NCBI GenBank assembly: GCA_016124735.1
Contig: WGMZ01000018.1
Span: 86,971 to 150,970 of the forward strand
DNA from: Bacteroidota bacterium
GTDB lineage: Bacteria > Bacteroidota > Bacteroidia > UBA8524
Direction of reading: 5' to 3'
Length of the DNA: 64,000 nt
Within the stretch, counting starts at the first letter, position 1. Each line of letters begins with the position of its first letter. The notes beneath the pieces were generated by a model. The model was not told where the DNA came from and ran no database searches. It saw only the letters and a list, made by a program, of their open reading frames with translations. Position numbers and translations under genes: made by a program. Shown here piece by piece: positions 16,886 through 24,520 of the stretch.

Positions 16886-17809
16886 ATGGAATTGAAACCT
16901 GAGATACTCAGTTTACTCGAAAAACTGGAAGAAAAATATGCTGCTACCGGACAGGATTATCAATCTTATCTGGAGGGTCTCCTGTATGCGGATTTTGTAA
17001 CCTATTGGGATTATATCCAGACCGATACACTTCTATCCCTTCAAAAACCTCGAACCAATATTCCCGACGAAGAAATCTTCATCATGTACCATCAGGTAAC
17101 CGAATTGTATTTTAAACTGGTATTGCATGAGATGAAGCAAATCGCAGTAAAGAATCATCTCACTGCAGAATTTATGACGGCCCGCATTACCCGAATGAAC
17201 CGCTATTTCGAGACCTTGACGCGTTCATTTGCCATCATGATTGATGGGATGGAAGTAGAGCAGTTCCTGAAATTCAGAATGGCTCTTTTGCCGGCATCCG
17301 GCTTTCAAAGCGCGCAATACCGAATGATCGAGATTCTTGCTACCGATTTTATTCATCTGGTGGGCAAAGATTACCGCGACACTTTTGGTCCCGATGCATC
17401 CATTTCGGATATGTATCAAAAAATCTATTGGAAAGCGGGAGCAACCGAACTGGCTACTGGCAAAAAGACCCATACCCTGATTCAATTTGAACAGAAATAC
17501 AGCGAAACGTTTATCAAGCTCGCTGAAGAATTCAGGGAAAATAATGTCTGGAGGCGTTTTGAATCATTGAATTCAAAGGATGAAGCCCTGCTGCAGGCCC
17601 TGAAAGAGTTTGACCTGAATGTTAATGTGCGATGGCCCATGGTACATATGAAGTCCGCCGCGCGTTACCTGAAAAAGGACCCGGAAGATATCAAAGCCAC
17701 CGGGGGAACCAATTGGCAAAAATACCTTTCACCTCCTGTACAACGCCGAATCTTCTATCCGGAAATTTGGTCGGATTCAGAATTGGAATCCTGGGGAAGG
17801 AGGATTTAA
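16886..17809 (+). CDS. kynA: Tryptophan 2,3-dioxygenase
   Basis: Haem dioxygenase of 307 residues opening the indole ring of tryptophan to N-formylkynurenine, the first step of kynurenine catabolism. Motifs are FIMYHQVTELYFKLVLHE (substrate-site His), FRMALLPASGFQSAQYR (carboxylate-binding Arg) and RWPMVHMKSAARYL with His254 at the position of the haem ligand, then ATGGTNWQKYL. No formamidase or kynureninase is adjacent, but a RidA protein resembling 2-aminomuconate deaminase lies 0.7 kb away on the other strand. TAATCTTG just before the ATG is a poor promoter match. Confidence 0.95.
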   Translation: MELKPEILSLLEKLEEKYAATGQDYQSYLEGLLYADFVTYWDYIQTDTLLSLQKPRTNIPDEEIFIMYHQVTELYFKLVLHEMKQIAVKNHLTAEFMTARITRMNRYFETLTRSFAIMIDGMEVEQFLKFRMALLPASGFQSAQYRMIEILATDFIHLVGKDYRDTFGPDASISDMYQKIYWKAGATELATGKKTHTLIQFEQKYSETFIKLAEEFRENNVWRRFESLNSKDEALLQALKEFDLNVNVRWPMVHMKSAARYLKKDPEDIKATGGTNWQKYLSPPVQRRIFYPEIWSDSELESWGRRI

Positions 17810-17818
17810 CTAATTGGC

Positions 17819-18433
17819 TTAGGACCTGGTTCCTACAAAACGGATAAGGGAAGAAGTGCCCTGATGGAAAAGTCCTTCCTGTAATTCAACGACCTCTGTG
17901 GATAGAATCCGTACATTAAAAGATTGAAAATCAGAACGAATCTCATCTTCTGAATAGAGCATACCGATGTCTTTCGGTCCACCGGATTTTGGATTGGCAG
18001 CACTGTACTCAAGGTGCTCCTTGCTGAATCCTTCTATGATCAGAACACCACCTTTCTTCAGAAATTTTATCAGACGATGGTGGTAATCCTTCCGAAGCTT
18101 TTCGGGGAAATGAGCAAATACAAGAAGAAGGGCATCGAAATATTCTTCAGGATAGTCCATCTGAGCCAGTTCTCCCACCCGGTAGTCAATCTGTACACCT
18201 TTTTCCTTTGCAAGCAATTCTGCCTTCCTTTTGCCTTCACTACTCAAATCAAAAGAGGATACTTCCCAGCCTTGCGTGGCAGCATAGACACCATTGCGTC
18301 CTTCGCCATCTCCCGGGATCAGAATTTTTCCTGGCTTTAGTTTTGTCAGCTGTTCCTTGAAAAAGGCATTTGGCTCTACACCATAAGCGAAGGATTCTTC
18401 GGCATAACGGCTATTCCAAAATTCCTTGGTCAT
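17819..18433 (-). CDS. Class I SAM-dependent methyltransferase
   Basis: A 204-residue Rossmann-fold methyltransferase. Motif I is ILIPGDGEGRNGVYAA; the acidic residue ending strand 2 is in VSSFDLS; motif IV is DALLLVFAHFP. The WNSRYAEESFAYGVEPN opening resembles TehB or thiopurine-methyltransferase relatives. The substrate is unknown. It is the last gene of the minus-strand run and its stop lies ten bases from the kynA stop in convergent orientation. Confidence 0.85.
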   Translation of the reverse strand: MTKEFWNSRYAEESFAYGVEPNAFFKEQLTKLKPGKILIPGDGEGRNGVYAATQGWEVSSFDLSSEGKRKAELLAKEKGVQIDYRVGELAQMDYPEEYFDALLLVFAHFPEKLRKDYHHRLIKFLKKGGVLIIEGFSKEHLEYSAANPKSGGPKDIGMLYSEDEIRSDFQSFNVRILSTEVVELQEGLFHQGTSSLIRFVGTRS

Positions 18434-18480
18434 CTTTTGAGAACTTTAGTGAGTGAATGCAGACAATTTCGTTATGTCAT

Positions 18481-18900
18481 TTAGTCTATTGTGGCGATAA
18501 CCTTCAATTCAATCGCGATAGGGGTGGGCAGGCAGTTAATCTCCAGGGTGGTACGGCATGGAAGGTTGTCTTTGAAATATTCTGCCCAGAGTGCATTGTA
18601 TGTTTTGAAATCATCTTTCATATTGGTTAAAAAAACCGTGACATCCACAATATTGTCCCAGCTGGATCCCGCGTCTTCCAAAACATATTTTACATTCTGA
18701 AATACCGAATGGCATTGCTTGGCTATATCATAGGCAACAATATTTCCCTCACTGTCCAATTCTACACCTGGAATAATTTTGGTGCCTCTTTCTCTTGGTC
18801 CGACTCCACTCAGAAATAACAAATTACCTACGCGACGGGCATGCGGGTAAAGACCGACCGGTTCTGGAGCTTTGGAAGAATTAATCTTGTTTTCTTGCAT
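18481..18900 (-). CDS. RidA-family deaminase, 2-aminomuconate deaminase-like
   Basis: YjgF/YER057c/UK114 fold, 139 residues, probably trimeric. VGLYPHARRVGNLLFLSGVG and the terminal LPTPIAIELKVIATI fit the subgroup of 2-aminomuconate deaminases better than general RidA, and the conserved Arg lies in LPCRTTLEI. In that role it would act late in tryptophan degradation through the kynurenine pathway, consistent with tryptophan dioxygenase nearby. The general imine-deaminase function of RidA is the alternative. Confidence 0.82.
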   Translation of the reverse strand: MQENKINSSKAPEPVGLYPHARRVGNLLFLSGVGPRERGTKIIPGVELDSEGNIVAYDIAKQCHSVFQNVKYVLEDAGSSWDNIVDVTVFLTNMKDDFKTYNALWAEYFKDNLPCRTTLEINCLPTPIAIELKVIATID

Positions 18901-18920
18901 GGAAATAATTTTCCCGCAAT

Positions 18921-19949
18921 TTACTTTTTATTGGACTTTTTTGGCCCCTTCTCAGGCTCTTTTCCCGGTCTTTGCTCTTCCTCTTTTGGCTTCAATCCGG
19001 TATTCCAGATATACACTACAAATTCTTTCGGATTTCGAACAATTGAAGCAGTTGCAACGAATTCATCATCTTCATTCATCGAGATGCATTTGGCCGCTTC
19101 TCCCTTGCTCGGTATGACGATGATATTCTCCCCGGTTTCGATGTCCCAAATCCTGGAAGTCCCATCGTTACTTGCGCTCAGAAGGTATTTTCCATCCCGG
19201 CTAATCTCAACGGAATTGATGGTCCAGGTATGTCCCGTAAAGGTCCTGATTTCCTTATAAGTCTTAACATCCCACAATTTGATGGTATAGTCGTTCGCTG
19301 CCGAGGCGAGAAGCATTTTGCCCTTCGTGAATACATAATACAGGCAAGTCACTTCAGCGCTATGCCCCTTCAAAACCTTGGCTTCTTTTCCCATGTAATT
19401 GAGCACCTTAATGTCCCCATTTTTCATTCCCGCGAACAGCATGCTGTTATGAGAAATTGTGAGGGCTGTAACAGGCATGCCCAAGGTGAATTTTCTTTTT
19501 GAAAATTCACCTTTTTTTAAATCATATGGGCGAATATTACCATCGATACTTGAGGTATATAAAAAGCGCATTCCATAGTCAAAGACCAATCCGGTAATCG
19601 TTGCGTCTTCTTCGAATTCAAGGGTTTTGGCGGAATCAAGAAAATAGATGATAATCCTGTTGTCCTTCGATGCACTGGCAATAATGGAATTGTCTCTCGA
19701 AATGGCCACCTCCGTAACCTCATCCATGTGATGGTAAGAGTAGATTTCAATCCAATTGGTCGATTCATAAAAGTGAACAGTTCGGTCGAGGCCTGCCGTA
19801 ATTAGCCTTCTTCCATCCAGCGAATAAACTGCTTTAGTTACATCGTTGGTATGATCATGCAGCCCCATCACGGTGTCAGTGAGGGTACGTTGCCCAAAAG
19901 AACTCGAACTAATGGTAAGGCATAGCAATGCCCAAAATAGGTTTTTCAT
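18921..19949 (-). CDS. Secreted WD40-repeat protein
   Basis: 342 residues with an N-terminal signal peptide ending near SSSFGQ, then about six or seven WD40 blades: VKAVYSLDGRRLITAGLDR-like, TEVAISRDNSIIASASKD, LASAANDYTIKLWDV and LLSASNDGTSRIWDI. The last 25 residues are Lys/Glu/Pro rich (KPKEEEQRPGKEPEKG), an unusual charged tail. A beta-propeller interaction scaffold in the periplasm or on the surface is inferred. It follows the ABC permease gene by ten bases. Confidence 0.87.
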   Translation of the reverse strand: MKNLFWALLCLTISSSSFGQRTLTDTVMGLHDHTNDVTKAVYSLDGRRLITAGLDRTVHFYESTNWIEIYSYHHMDEVTEVAISRDNSIIASASKDNRIIIYFLDSAKTLEFEEDATITGLVFDYGMRFLYTSSIDGNIRPYDLKKGEFSKRKFTLGMPVTALTISHNSMLFAGMKNGDIKVLNYMGKEAKVLKGHSAEVTCLYYVFTKGKMLLASAANDYTIKLWDVKTYKEIRTFTGHTWTINSVEISRDGKYLLSASNDGTSRIWDIETGENIIVIPSKGEAAKCISMNEDDEFVATASIVRNPKEFVVYIWNTGLKPKEEEQRPGKEPEKGPKKSNKK

Positions 19950-19959
19950 AAGCCAATGG

Positions 19960-21249
19960 TTATCCCTTATAGGTCATCCATCGCAGCAGTTCCTTGTAGG
20001 TGGGTTTTTTGCCATACATCAGAATTCCCACGCGGTAAATACGTGAGGCCAGCCAGGTGACAGCTATAAAACCAAAGATCATAAATAACATCGACAATAT
20101 CAATTGCCAGGATTCCACCCCGAAAGGTATTCTTACCATCATTACGATAGGTGAGGTAAATGGGATCATTGATAGCCAGGTAGCAAGCTCTCCGTTGGGA
20201 TCTTTTATTACCAAAGATTGGGCAATAGCCATGGAAAATATCAATGGTATGGTAATCGGAAACATGAATTGCTGCGTATCTGTTTCTGCATCCACGGCGG
20301 AGGCAATGGCAGCAAACATGGCACTGTACAAAAGATACCCGGTAATAAAGTAAAAGAGGAAACTGAGAATCAAACTCACAAAATCAAGCTGGAACAAAGC
20401 GCTTAACGCACCCCCTTGTTGTTGAATCTGTGCCATCGGATGTTCCATGTTCTGTGCAGCCGACTGGATTTCCCCAACCTGCCCCGAAGCGATCATTGGC
20501 GTAATGACGGCCATCAGGATTCCACTTAACACAATCCAAACAAAAATTTGTGTCAACCCAACCAGAGCAATGCCCACAATTTTGCCCATCATCAAATCAA
20601 ATGGTTTCACGCTGCTGATAATCACTTCAACAATGCGATTGCTCTTTTCTTCTGCTACGCCTTTCATCACCTGAACTCCATAGAGAAAAATGAAAAGATA
20701 GATGAGGAATGCACCGATCATTCCGGCCCCCGCATTTACTGCGGAACTGTCCTCCTTGATGGTATCTCCATCTAGTTTGGCCGCATTTATATTGACATGC
20801 GTTTGAAGACTGTCCAAAGTGGCTTTCCGCAAGCCGGCCCGAACCAGCTTTTGAGCTTTGATTGTTTTTTCAAGTTGGTTTTCTATTGCGTTCTGCTGGA
20901 TGATATTCAGGGATTCTGAAGATAAGTAACGCGCACCATCCGGATGATCCAGATTGAAATCTGACGGAATCATCAAAGTGCCAAAATAGGATGAGGATTG
21001 GGTGTCAGCTGGATTGACAAAGTAATGAAAATTGGAGGCGGATTCAATTCCTTCAGAGAAAATACCGCTTTCATCTAACACAAGAATATTGCGTTCTTCA
21101 TTGTCCTGCGAATCACTCAGCGCCAACCAAATGATTGCTCCGTAAAAAAGCGCAACTAAAAATGGGCCCAGAAGAGTCATGATCACAAATGACTTTTTCC
21201 TTACTCTGCTGAGGTATTCTCTCCGACTTACTAAAAGGATGTTTTTCAT
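19960..21249 (-). CDS. ABC-2 type exporter permease (NatB-like)
   Basis: 429 residues. An N-terminal transmembrane helix (about 20-45) is followed by a large extracytoplasmic domain (about 50-175) and a cluster of five or six helices (about 180-415), the layout of NatB/ABC2_membrane_3 permeases. ILLVSRREYLSRVRKKSF opens the protein and GVAEEKSNRIVEVIISSVKP is a typical loop of this family. It overlaps its ATPase gene by four bases. Sodium or small-molecule efflux is usual for the family; the substrate here is unknown. Confidence 0.9.
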   Translation of the reverse strand: MKNILLVSRREYLSRVRKKSFVIMTLLGPFLVALFYGAIIWLALSDSQDNEERNILVLDESGIFSEGIESASNFHYFVNPADTQSSSYFGTLMIPSDFNLDHPDGARYLSSESLNIIQQNAIENQLEKTIKAQKLVRAGLRKATLDSLQTHVNINAAKLDGDTIKEDSSAVNAGAGMIGAFLIYLFIFLYGVQVMKGVAEEKSNRIVEVIISSVKPFDLMMGKIVGIALVGLTQIFVWIVLSGILMAVITPMIASGQVGEIQSAAQNMEHPMAQIQQQGGALSALFQLDFVSLILSFLFYFITGYLLYSAMFAAIASAVDAETDTQQFMFPITIPLIFSMAIAQSLVIKDPNGELATWLSMIPFTSPIVMMVRIPFGVESWQLILSMLFMIFGFIAVTWLASRIYRVGILMYGKKPTYKELLRWMTYKG

Positions 21250-22148
21250 GCGCTTTTACCTACTAGTTGAATGAAAATATCTTTAATACTCGGCAGCATT
21301 TCCCGGTATTCCAATAAATGAACATGTGAACTGACCATTTGAAGAATATCCGTCAATGAAGCTCCTGCTTCAGGAAACATGGTAGTTTCAATGACGCCAT
21401 CTCTTCTCTGATGATGATTCATGGATTGAATGCCACGCATTTCTGCTGGTAAATTCCCTTCGTATGCAATCATATATGCCGACTTTTTATACTTCTGTCT
21501 GACTTCTTTCACAGCCCCCTGAAGCACAACCTCTCCCTGGTTAATGAGACTGATATCGTCGCATAATTCTTCTACGGATTCCATACGATGAGTTGAGAGC
21601 AATATGCTGGCTCCTTCATCTCTGAGGCGCATCACTTCGGTTTTTATCAATTCAGCATTTATGGGGTCGAAACCACTGAAAGGTTCATCCAGAATAATAA
21701 GCTTTGGCTGATGCAAAACGGTCAATACAAACTGAACTTTTTGCTGCATCCCTTTGGATAACTCTTCCAGCTTCTTTTTTCTCCATGACTGCATATCCAG
21801 CCTTTCGAACCAGAAATCCATTTGTTCTAAACAGGAAGATTTAGCCATGCCTTTGAGTTGGCCGAAATACAAGGCCTGATCACTTACCGTCATTTTACGG
21901 TAAAGACCTCTTTCTTCCGGTAGGTAACCAATTTCCCGAATCAGGCGACTTTGCATCTTTTCATTATTGAAATAGACACTCCCGCTGTCTGGAGCAGTAA
22001 TACAGGTGATGATACGAATCAGGGAAGTCTTTCCGGCACCATTAGGCCCCAACAAGCCGTATATCTTACCTGTATGGGCTTCGAGACTTACATTGTTTAA
22101 GGCAGTCTTTCCGGCGTAATGCTTGGATACAGATTCTACTTTTAGCAT
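21246..22148 (-). CDS. ABC transporter ATP-binding protein (NatA-like)
   Basis: 300 residues from ATG 22148 (MLKVESVSKHYAGK), preferred over an in-frame start 18 bases upstream that adds residues outside the family. Walker A GPNGAGKT, Q-loop region GYLPEERGLYRKM, signature ELSKGMQQKVQF, Walker B LIILDEPFSGFDP and switch His in STHRMES are all intact. The C-terminal 80 residues resemble the NatA DUF4162 extension. It forms the exporter with the overlapping permease gene. Confidence 0.94.
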   Translation of the reverse strand: MLKVESVSKHYAGKTALNNVSLEAHTGKIYGLLGPNGAGKTSLIRIITCITAPDSGSVYFNNEKMQSRLIREIGYLPEERGLYRKMTVSDQALYFGQLKGMAKSSCLEQMDFWFERLDMQSWRKKKLEELSKGMQQKVQFVLTVLHQPKLIILDEPFSGFDPINAELIKTEVMRLRDEGASILLSTHRMESVEELCDDISLINQGEVVLQGAVKEVRQKYKKSAYMIAYEGNLPAEMRGIQSMNHHQRRDGVIETTMFPEAGASLTDILQMVSSHVHLLEYREMLPSIKDIFIQLVGKSA

Positions 22149-22225
22149 GAATCCGCAAGGTAACATAACACTCCATGCAAGTCCAAAAATCTAGATGGAC
22201 GACACGGAATCAGGCATGAAATGTT

Positions 22226-23302
22226 TTATTCGTAAATTAATTTGATTTTCGAGGCGGTAGGATGTGCCTGGCAGGTAAGGATATAACCTTCCGCTATTTC
22301 AGCATCTGATAAGCCTTCTCTTTCGTCCATGGTGGCTGACCCTTCCAGGAGTTTAGCCCGGCAAGTGGTACACACACCCATTTGACAAGCATAAGGGGGG
22401 TCTACATCCTGATCTTTTGCAGCCTCCAGAATGGTTACCCCTTCGGGTACTTCTATTTCGAACTCCTTCCCGTTGAAGAGAACAGTGGCCTGAGCCGTTC
22501 CTTCAAATTCTTCCTCAGCGTCAGTAGGGCTGCTCACTGGTTCCTTGTGGGTGATAGGTTGGGTGAAGTATTCCGTATGTATCAGATCTTCACTGATGTT
22601 CATATCGAGCAAAGCCCGCTTTACGGCATCCATCATTCCTCCGGGTCCACAGATGAAATATTCTGTGTTTAACCCTTGTTGTGTAAGTTGACGCGTAATT
22701 TGCTGGTAATCGCTTACGGTGGGTCTCCCCACGAATCCATTAAAGCCGGCATGGCCGTTTTCAAGGCAATGAAAAATATGGAGACGATCAGGATTGCGGG
22801 CAAGCATAGATTCTAATTCCTTGTGAAAGATGATGCTTTGTTCATCACGATTGGCATACACCAGAGTGACCTTACTTTCCGGTTCCTGATTCAGTACAGA
22901 CTTCATAATGCTCATCACCGGGGTGATGCCGGATCCGCCACCAAATAACATGTAGTGTTTCTTATTTGTGGAAGAGAAAGGGGTGGTAAACCTGCCCAAT
23001 GGGGGCATTAATTCAATCATATCTCCCGCCTTCAAGTGATCATTCAGGAAGGGTGAAACTTTGCCATCAGCAACTTTCTTTACCGTAATTGCGGGATATA
23101 AATCGGTGAATGGTGAGGAGCTAAATGAGTACGCTCTTCTTTCTTCCTGTCCCTGAATTTTCACATTCACGGTAACATACTGTCCGGCTTGATAAGTAAA
23201 ATCGCCTTTCAAATGTTCGGGAATATCAAAAACTATGGTGGATGCATCCGGAGTTTCCCGAATCACATCTTTGACGCGGATGAGATGAAAAAGTGATGAC
23301 AT
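22226..23302 (-). CDS. PaaE-like ferredoxin-NAD(P)H oxidoreductase with C-terminal [2Fe-2S] domain
   Basis: 358 residues: FAD-binding domain (RAYSFSSSP), NAD(P)-binding domain (GGGSGITPVMS and CGPGGMMDAV), and a plant-type ferredoxin domain with cluster cysteines in CQMGVCTTC plus a final Cys in ILTCQAHP. The architecture matches the reductase of phenylacetyl-CoA epoxidase and similar oxygenase reductases. No paaABCD genes are adjacent, so the electron acceptor is unknown and the protein may serve another oxygenase or desaturase. It is preceded by its own -7 element. Confidence 0.9.
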   Translation of the reverse strand: MSSLFHLIRVKDVIRETPDASTIVFDIPEHLKGDFTYQAGQYVTVNVKIQGQEERRAYSFSSSPFTDLYPAITVKKVADGKVSPFLNDHLKAGDMIELMPPLGRFTTPFSSTNKKHYMLFGGGSGITPVMSIMKSVLNQEPESKVTLVYANRDEQSIIFHKELESMLARNPDRLHIFHCLENGHAGFNGFVGRPTVSDYQQITRQLTQQGLNTEYFICGPGGMMDAVKRALLDMNISEDLIHTEYFTQPITHKEPVSSPTDAEEEFEGTAQATVLFNGKEFEIEVPEGVTILEAAKDQDVDPPYACQMGVCTTCRAKLLEGSATMDEREGLSDAEIAEGYILTCQAHPTASKIKLIYE

Positions 23303-23316
23303 AATGAATACAGCCG

Positions 23317-23324
23317 CAAAAATA
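23317..23324 (-). promoter_or_regulatory. -7 element of the ferredoxin reductase gene
   Basis: TATTTTTG on the minus strand, exact TAnnTTTG, 14 bases before ATG 23302. No TTG at the -33 position. Confidence 0.5.
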
Positions 23325-23379
23325 ACACTTATTAGTTTAAGTTTGTTTTCTCGACCCGAACTCAGTAATCATGCAGGTT

Positions 23380-23682
23380 TCAAGGATGAATTTTGAGTTT
23401 TTTGAGCATTTCCGGCGAAACACTTTCTGCATAAACCCCATAGGCATCCAGCAGAAGTCCTTTGTCTCCTTTTTCAGTGCTAATGGCATAAAGAACCGAA
23501 CTATCGTCGGGGTCATTCATGCCTTCGAAGCGGAATACAGCGTCAACATTCAATGTTCCACTGAGGTAAATTTCTCGACTTTCACTGCATTCCAAACCGT
23601 GATCAATAAGATTGAAGTCTCGTATATATCCTTGACTTTTCAGGGTATTGATGGCTTCGCTGAGAGTATTAAAAGCTTGCAT
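23380..23682 (-). CDS. Small conserved protein, often labelled phosphoribosylpyrophosphate synthetase
   Basis: 100 residues. Its DFNLIDHGLEC, VFRFEGMNDPDDSSVLYAI and GLLLDAYGVYAE segments match a compact family widespread in Bacteroidota that databases often name PRPP synthetase. It is a third of the size of real Prs and shows no PRPP-binding loop, so I treat it as of unknown function. It lies in a run of three small minus-strand genes (23380-24404). Confidence 0.82.
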   Translation of the reverse strand: MQAFNTLSEAINTLKSQGYIRDFNLIDHGLECSESREIYLSGTLNVDAVFRFEGMNDPDDSSVLYAISTEKGDKGLLLDAYGVYAESVSPEMLKKLKIHP

Positions 23683-23709
23683 GACCTTAATTTAATGGAT
23701 TTCTAAGTG

Positions 23710-24039
23710 TCATCCAATTCTTAGACCGTTTTTAACTGGATAATCTGGTTTTAACAGGCTAATGCCCGAGTCATTTCCAAGAACACCAAGAACAAGGCAT
23801 TCGCTGATGAATGGTCCGATTTGCTTTGGTGGAAAATTCAGCACGGCGATCACTTGTTGCTTCAATAGAGATTGCGGATCGTATAATTCCGTGATTTGAG
23901 CGGAGCTTTTTTTAATTCCAAATTCTCCAAAGTCAATCCATAACTTGATGGCCGGTTTTCGCGCTTCTGGAAAGGTTTCGGCTTGAATAACGGTACCGCA
24001 TCTGATTTCTACCGATTCAAAATGTTTCCAATCAATCAT
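23710..24039 (-). CDS. csaA: CsaA-type tRNA-binding domain protein
   Basis: About 109 residues, a single tRNA_bind OB fold. VEIRCGTVIQAETFPEARKP, the KKSSAQITELY block and VIAVLNFPPKQIGPFISECLVLG are characteristic of CsaA, also linked to chaperone and export roles in Bacillus. ATG 24039 is chosen; a TTG two codons upstream is in frame but overlaps the previous stop. It starts two bases after the zinc-ribbon gene ends. Confidence 0.9.
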   Translation of the reverse strand: MIDWKHFESVEIRCGTVIQAETFPEARKPAIKLWIDFGEFGIKKSSAQITELYDPQSLLKQQVIAVLNFPPKQIGPFISECLVLGVLGNDSGISLLKPDYPVKNGLRIG

Positions 24040-24041
24040 GA

Positions 24042-24404
24042 TCAAAAATAATCCTTTTCAGTCAGCTGTTTTAGTTCGAGTAACTGGTCGTCAATCTGAA
24101 GATATGCGTACTCATAACAGCAATAACAGGGGTGACCATTTTGATTCATGACGGACGTAATAAGATGAAAATTAAATCCCAAACTGCTTAAGAGGCTCCG
24201 ACTAACCTTCTTTTTATGATTCTGAATCAATTGCATCAATATTTTTCGGTTGTGGCGAAGCCCCGCGTTGATGCGATTGATTTTTTTAGAGTGCAAAGCA
24301 TTTTGCCGGTTGTGGTAGCTACTTCTGCATAGTTCATGACAAAACTTTTTATCACTCCTTCCGACCAGGGCCTCCCCGCATTCAAGACATCTTGCTTTTT
24401 GCAT
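24042..24404 (-). CDS. Small zinc-ribbon protein, unknown function
   Basis: 120 residues. The N-terminal CLEC ... CHELC pattern (Cys6, Cys9, Cys22, Cys26) followed by RSSYHNRQ resembles the DUF2116-type zinc ribbon. A second Cys-rich spot (HPCYCCYEYAY, about 92-102) and a basic middle region suggest nucleic-acid or ribosome binding. Transcribed ahead of csaA with a two-base gap. Confidence 0.75.
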   Translation of the reverse strand: MQKARCLECGEALVGRSDKKFCHELCRSSYHNRQNALHSKKINRINAGLRHNRKILMQLIQNHKKKVSRSLLSSLGFNFHLITSVMNQNGHPCYCCYEYAYLQIDDQLLELKQLTEKDYF

Positions 24405-24494
24405 AGCTCAAAGTTCTGTATTCCATTGTCAGACTGGTGTCATATAATTCAAATAATTGCTTAAATCAGGTCAAAATCTATTTGTCGGGTCCAT

Positions 24495-24502
24495 TACCTT
24501 TG
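24495..24502 (+). promoter_or_regulatory. -7 element of the giant PKD gene
   Basis: TACCTTTG, exact TAnnTTTG, 18 bases before ATG 24521. No well-spaced TTG. Confidence 0.55.
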
Positions 24503-24520
24503 TGTTTGAAAACCAATGCT

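Noticed and set aside
23371..23706. Plus-strand 111-codon frame opposite the small PRPP-labelled gene
   Set aside because: The minus-strand frame matches a known conserved family; the plus-strand one is its shadow.
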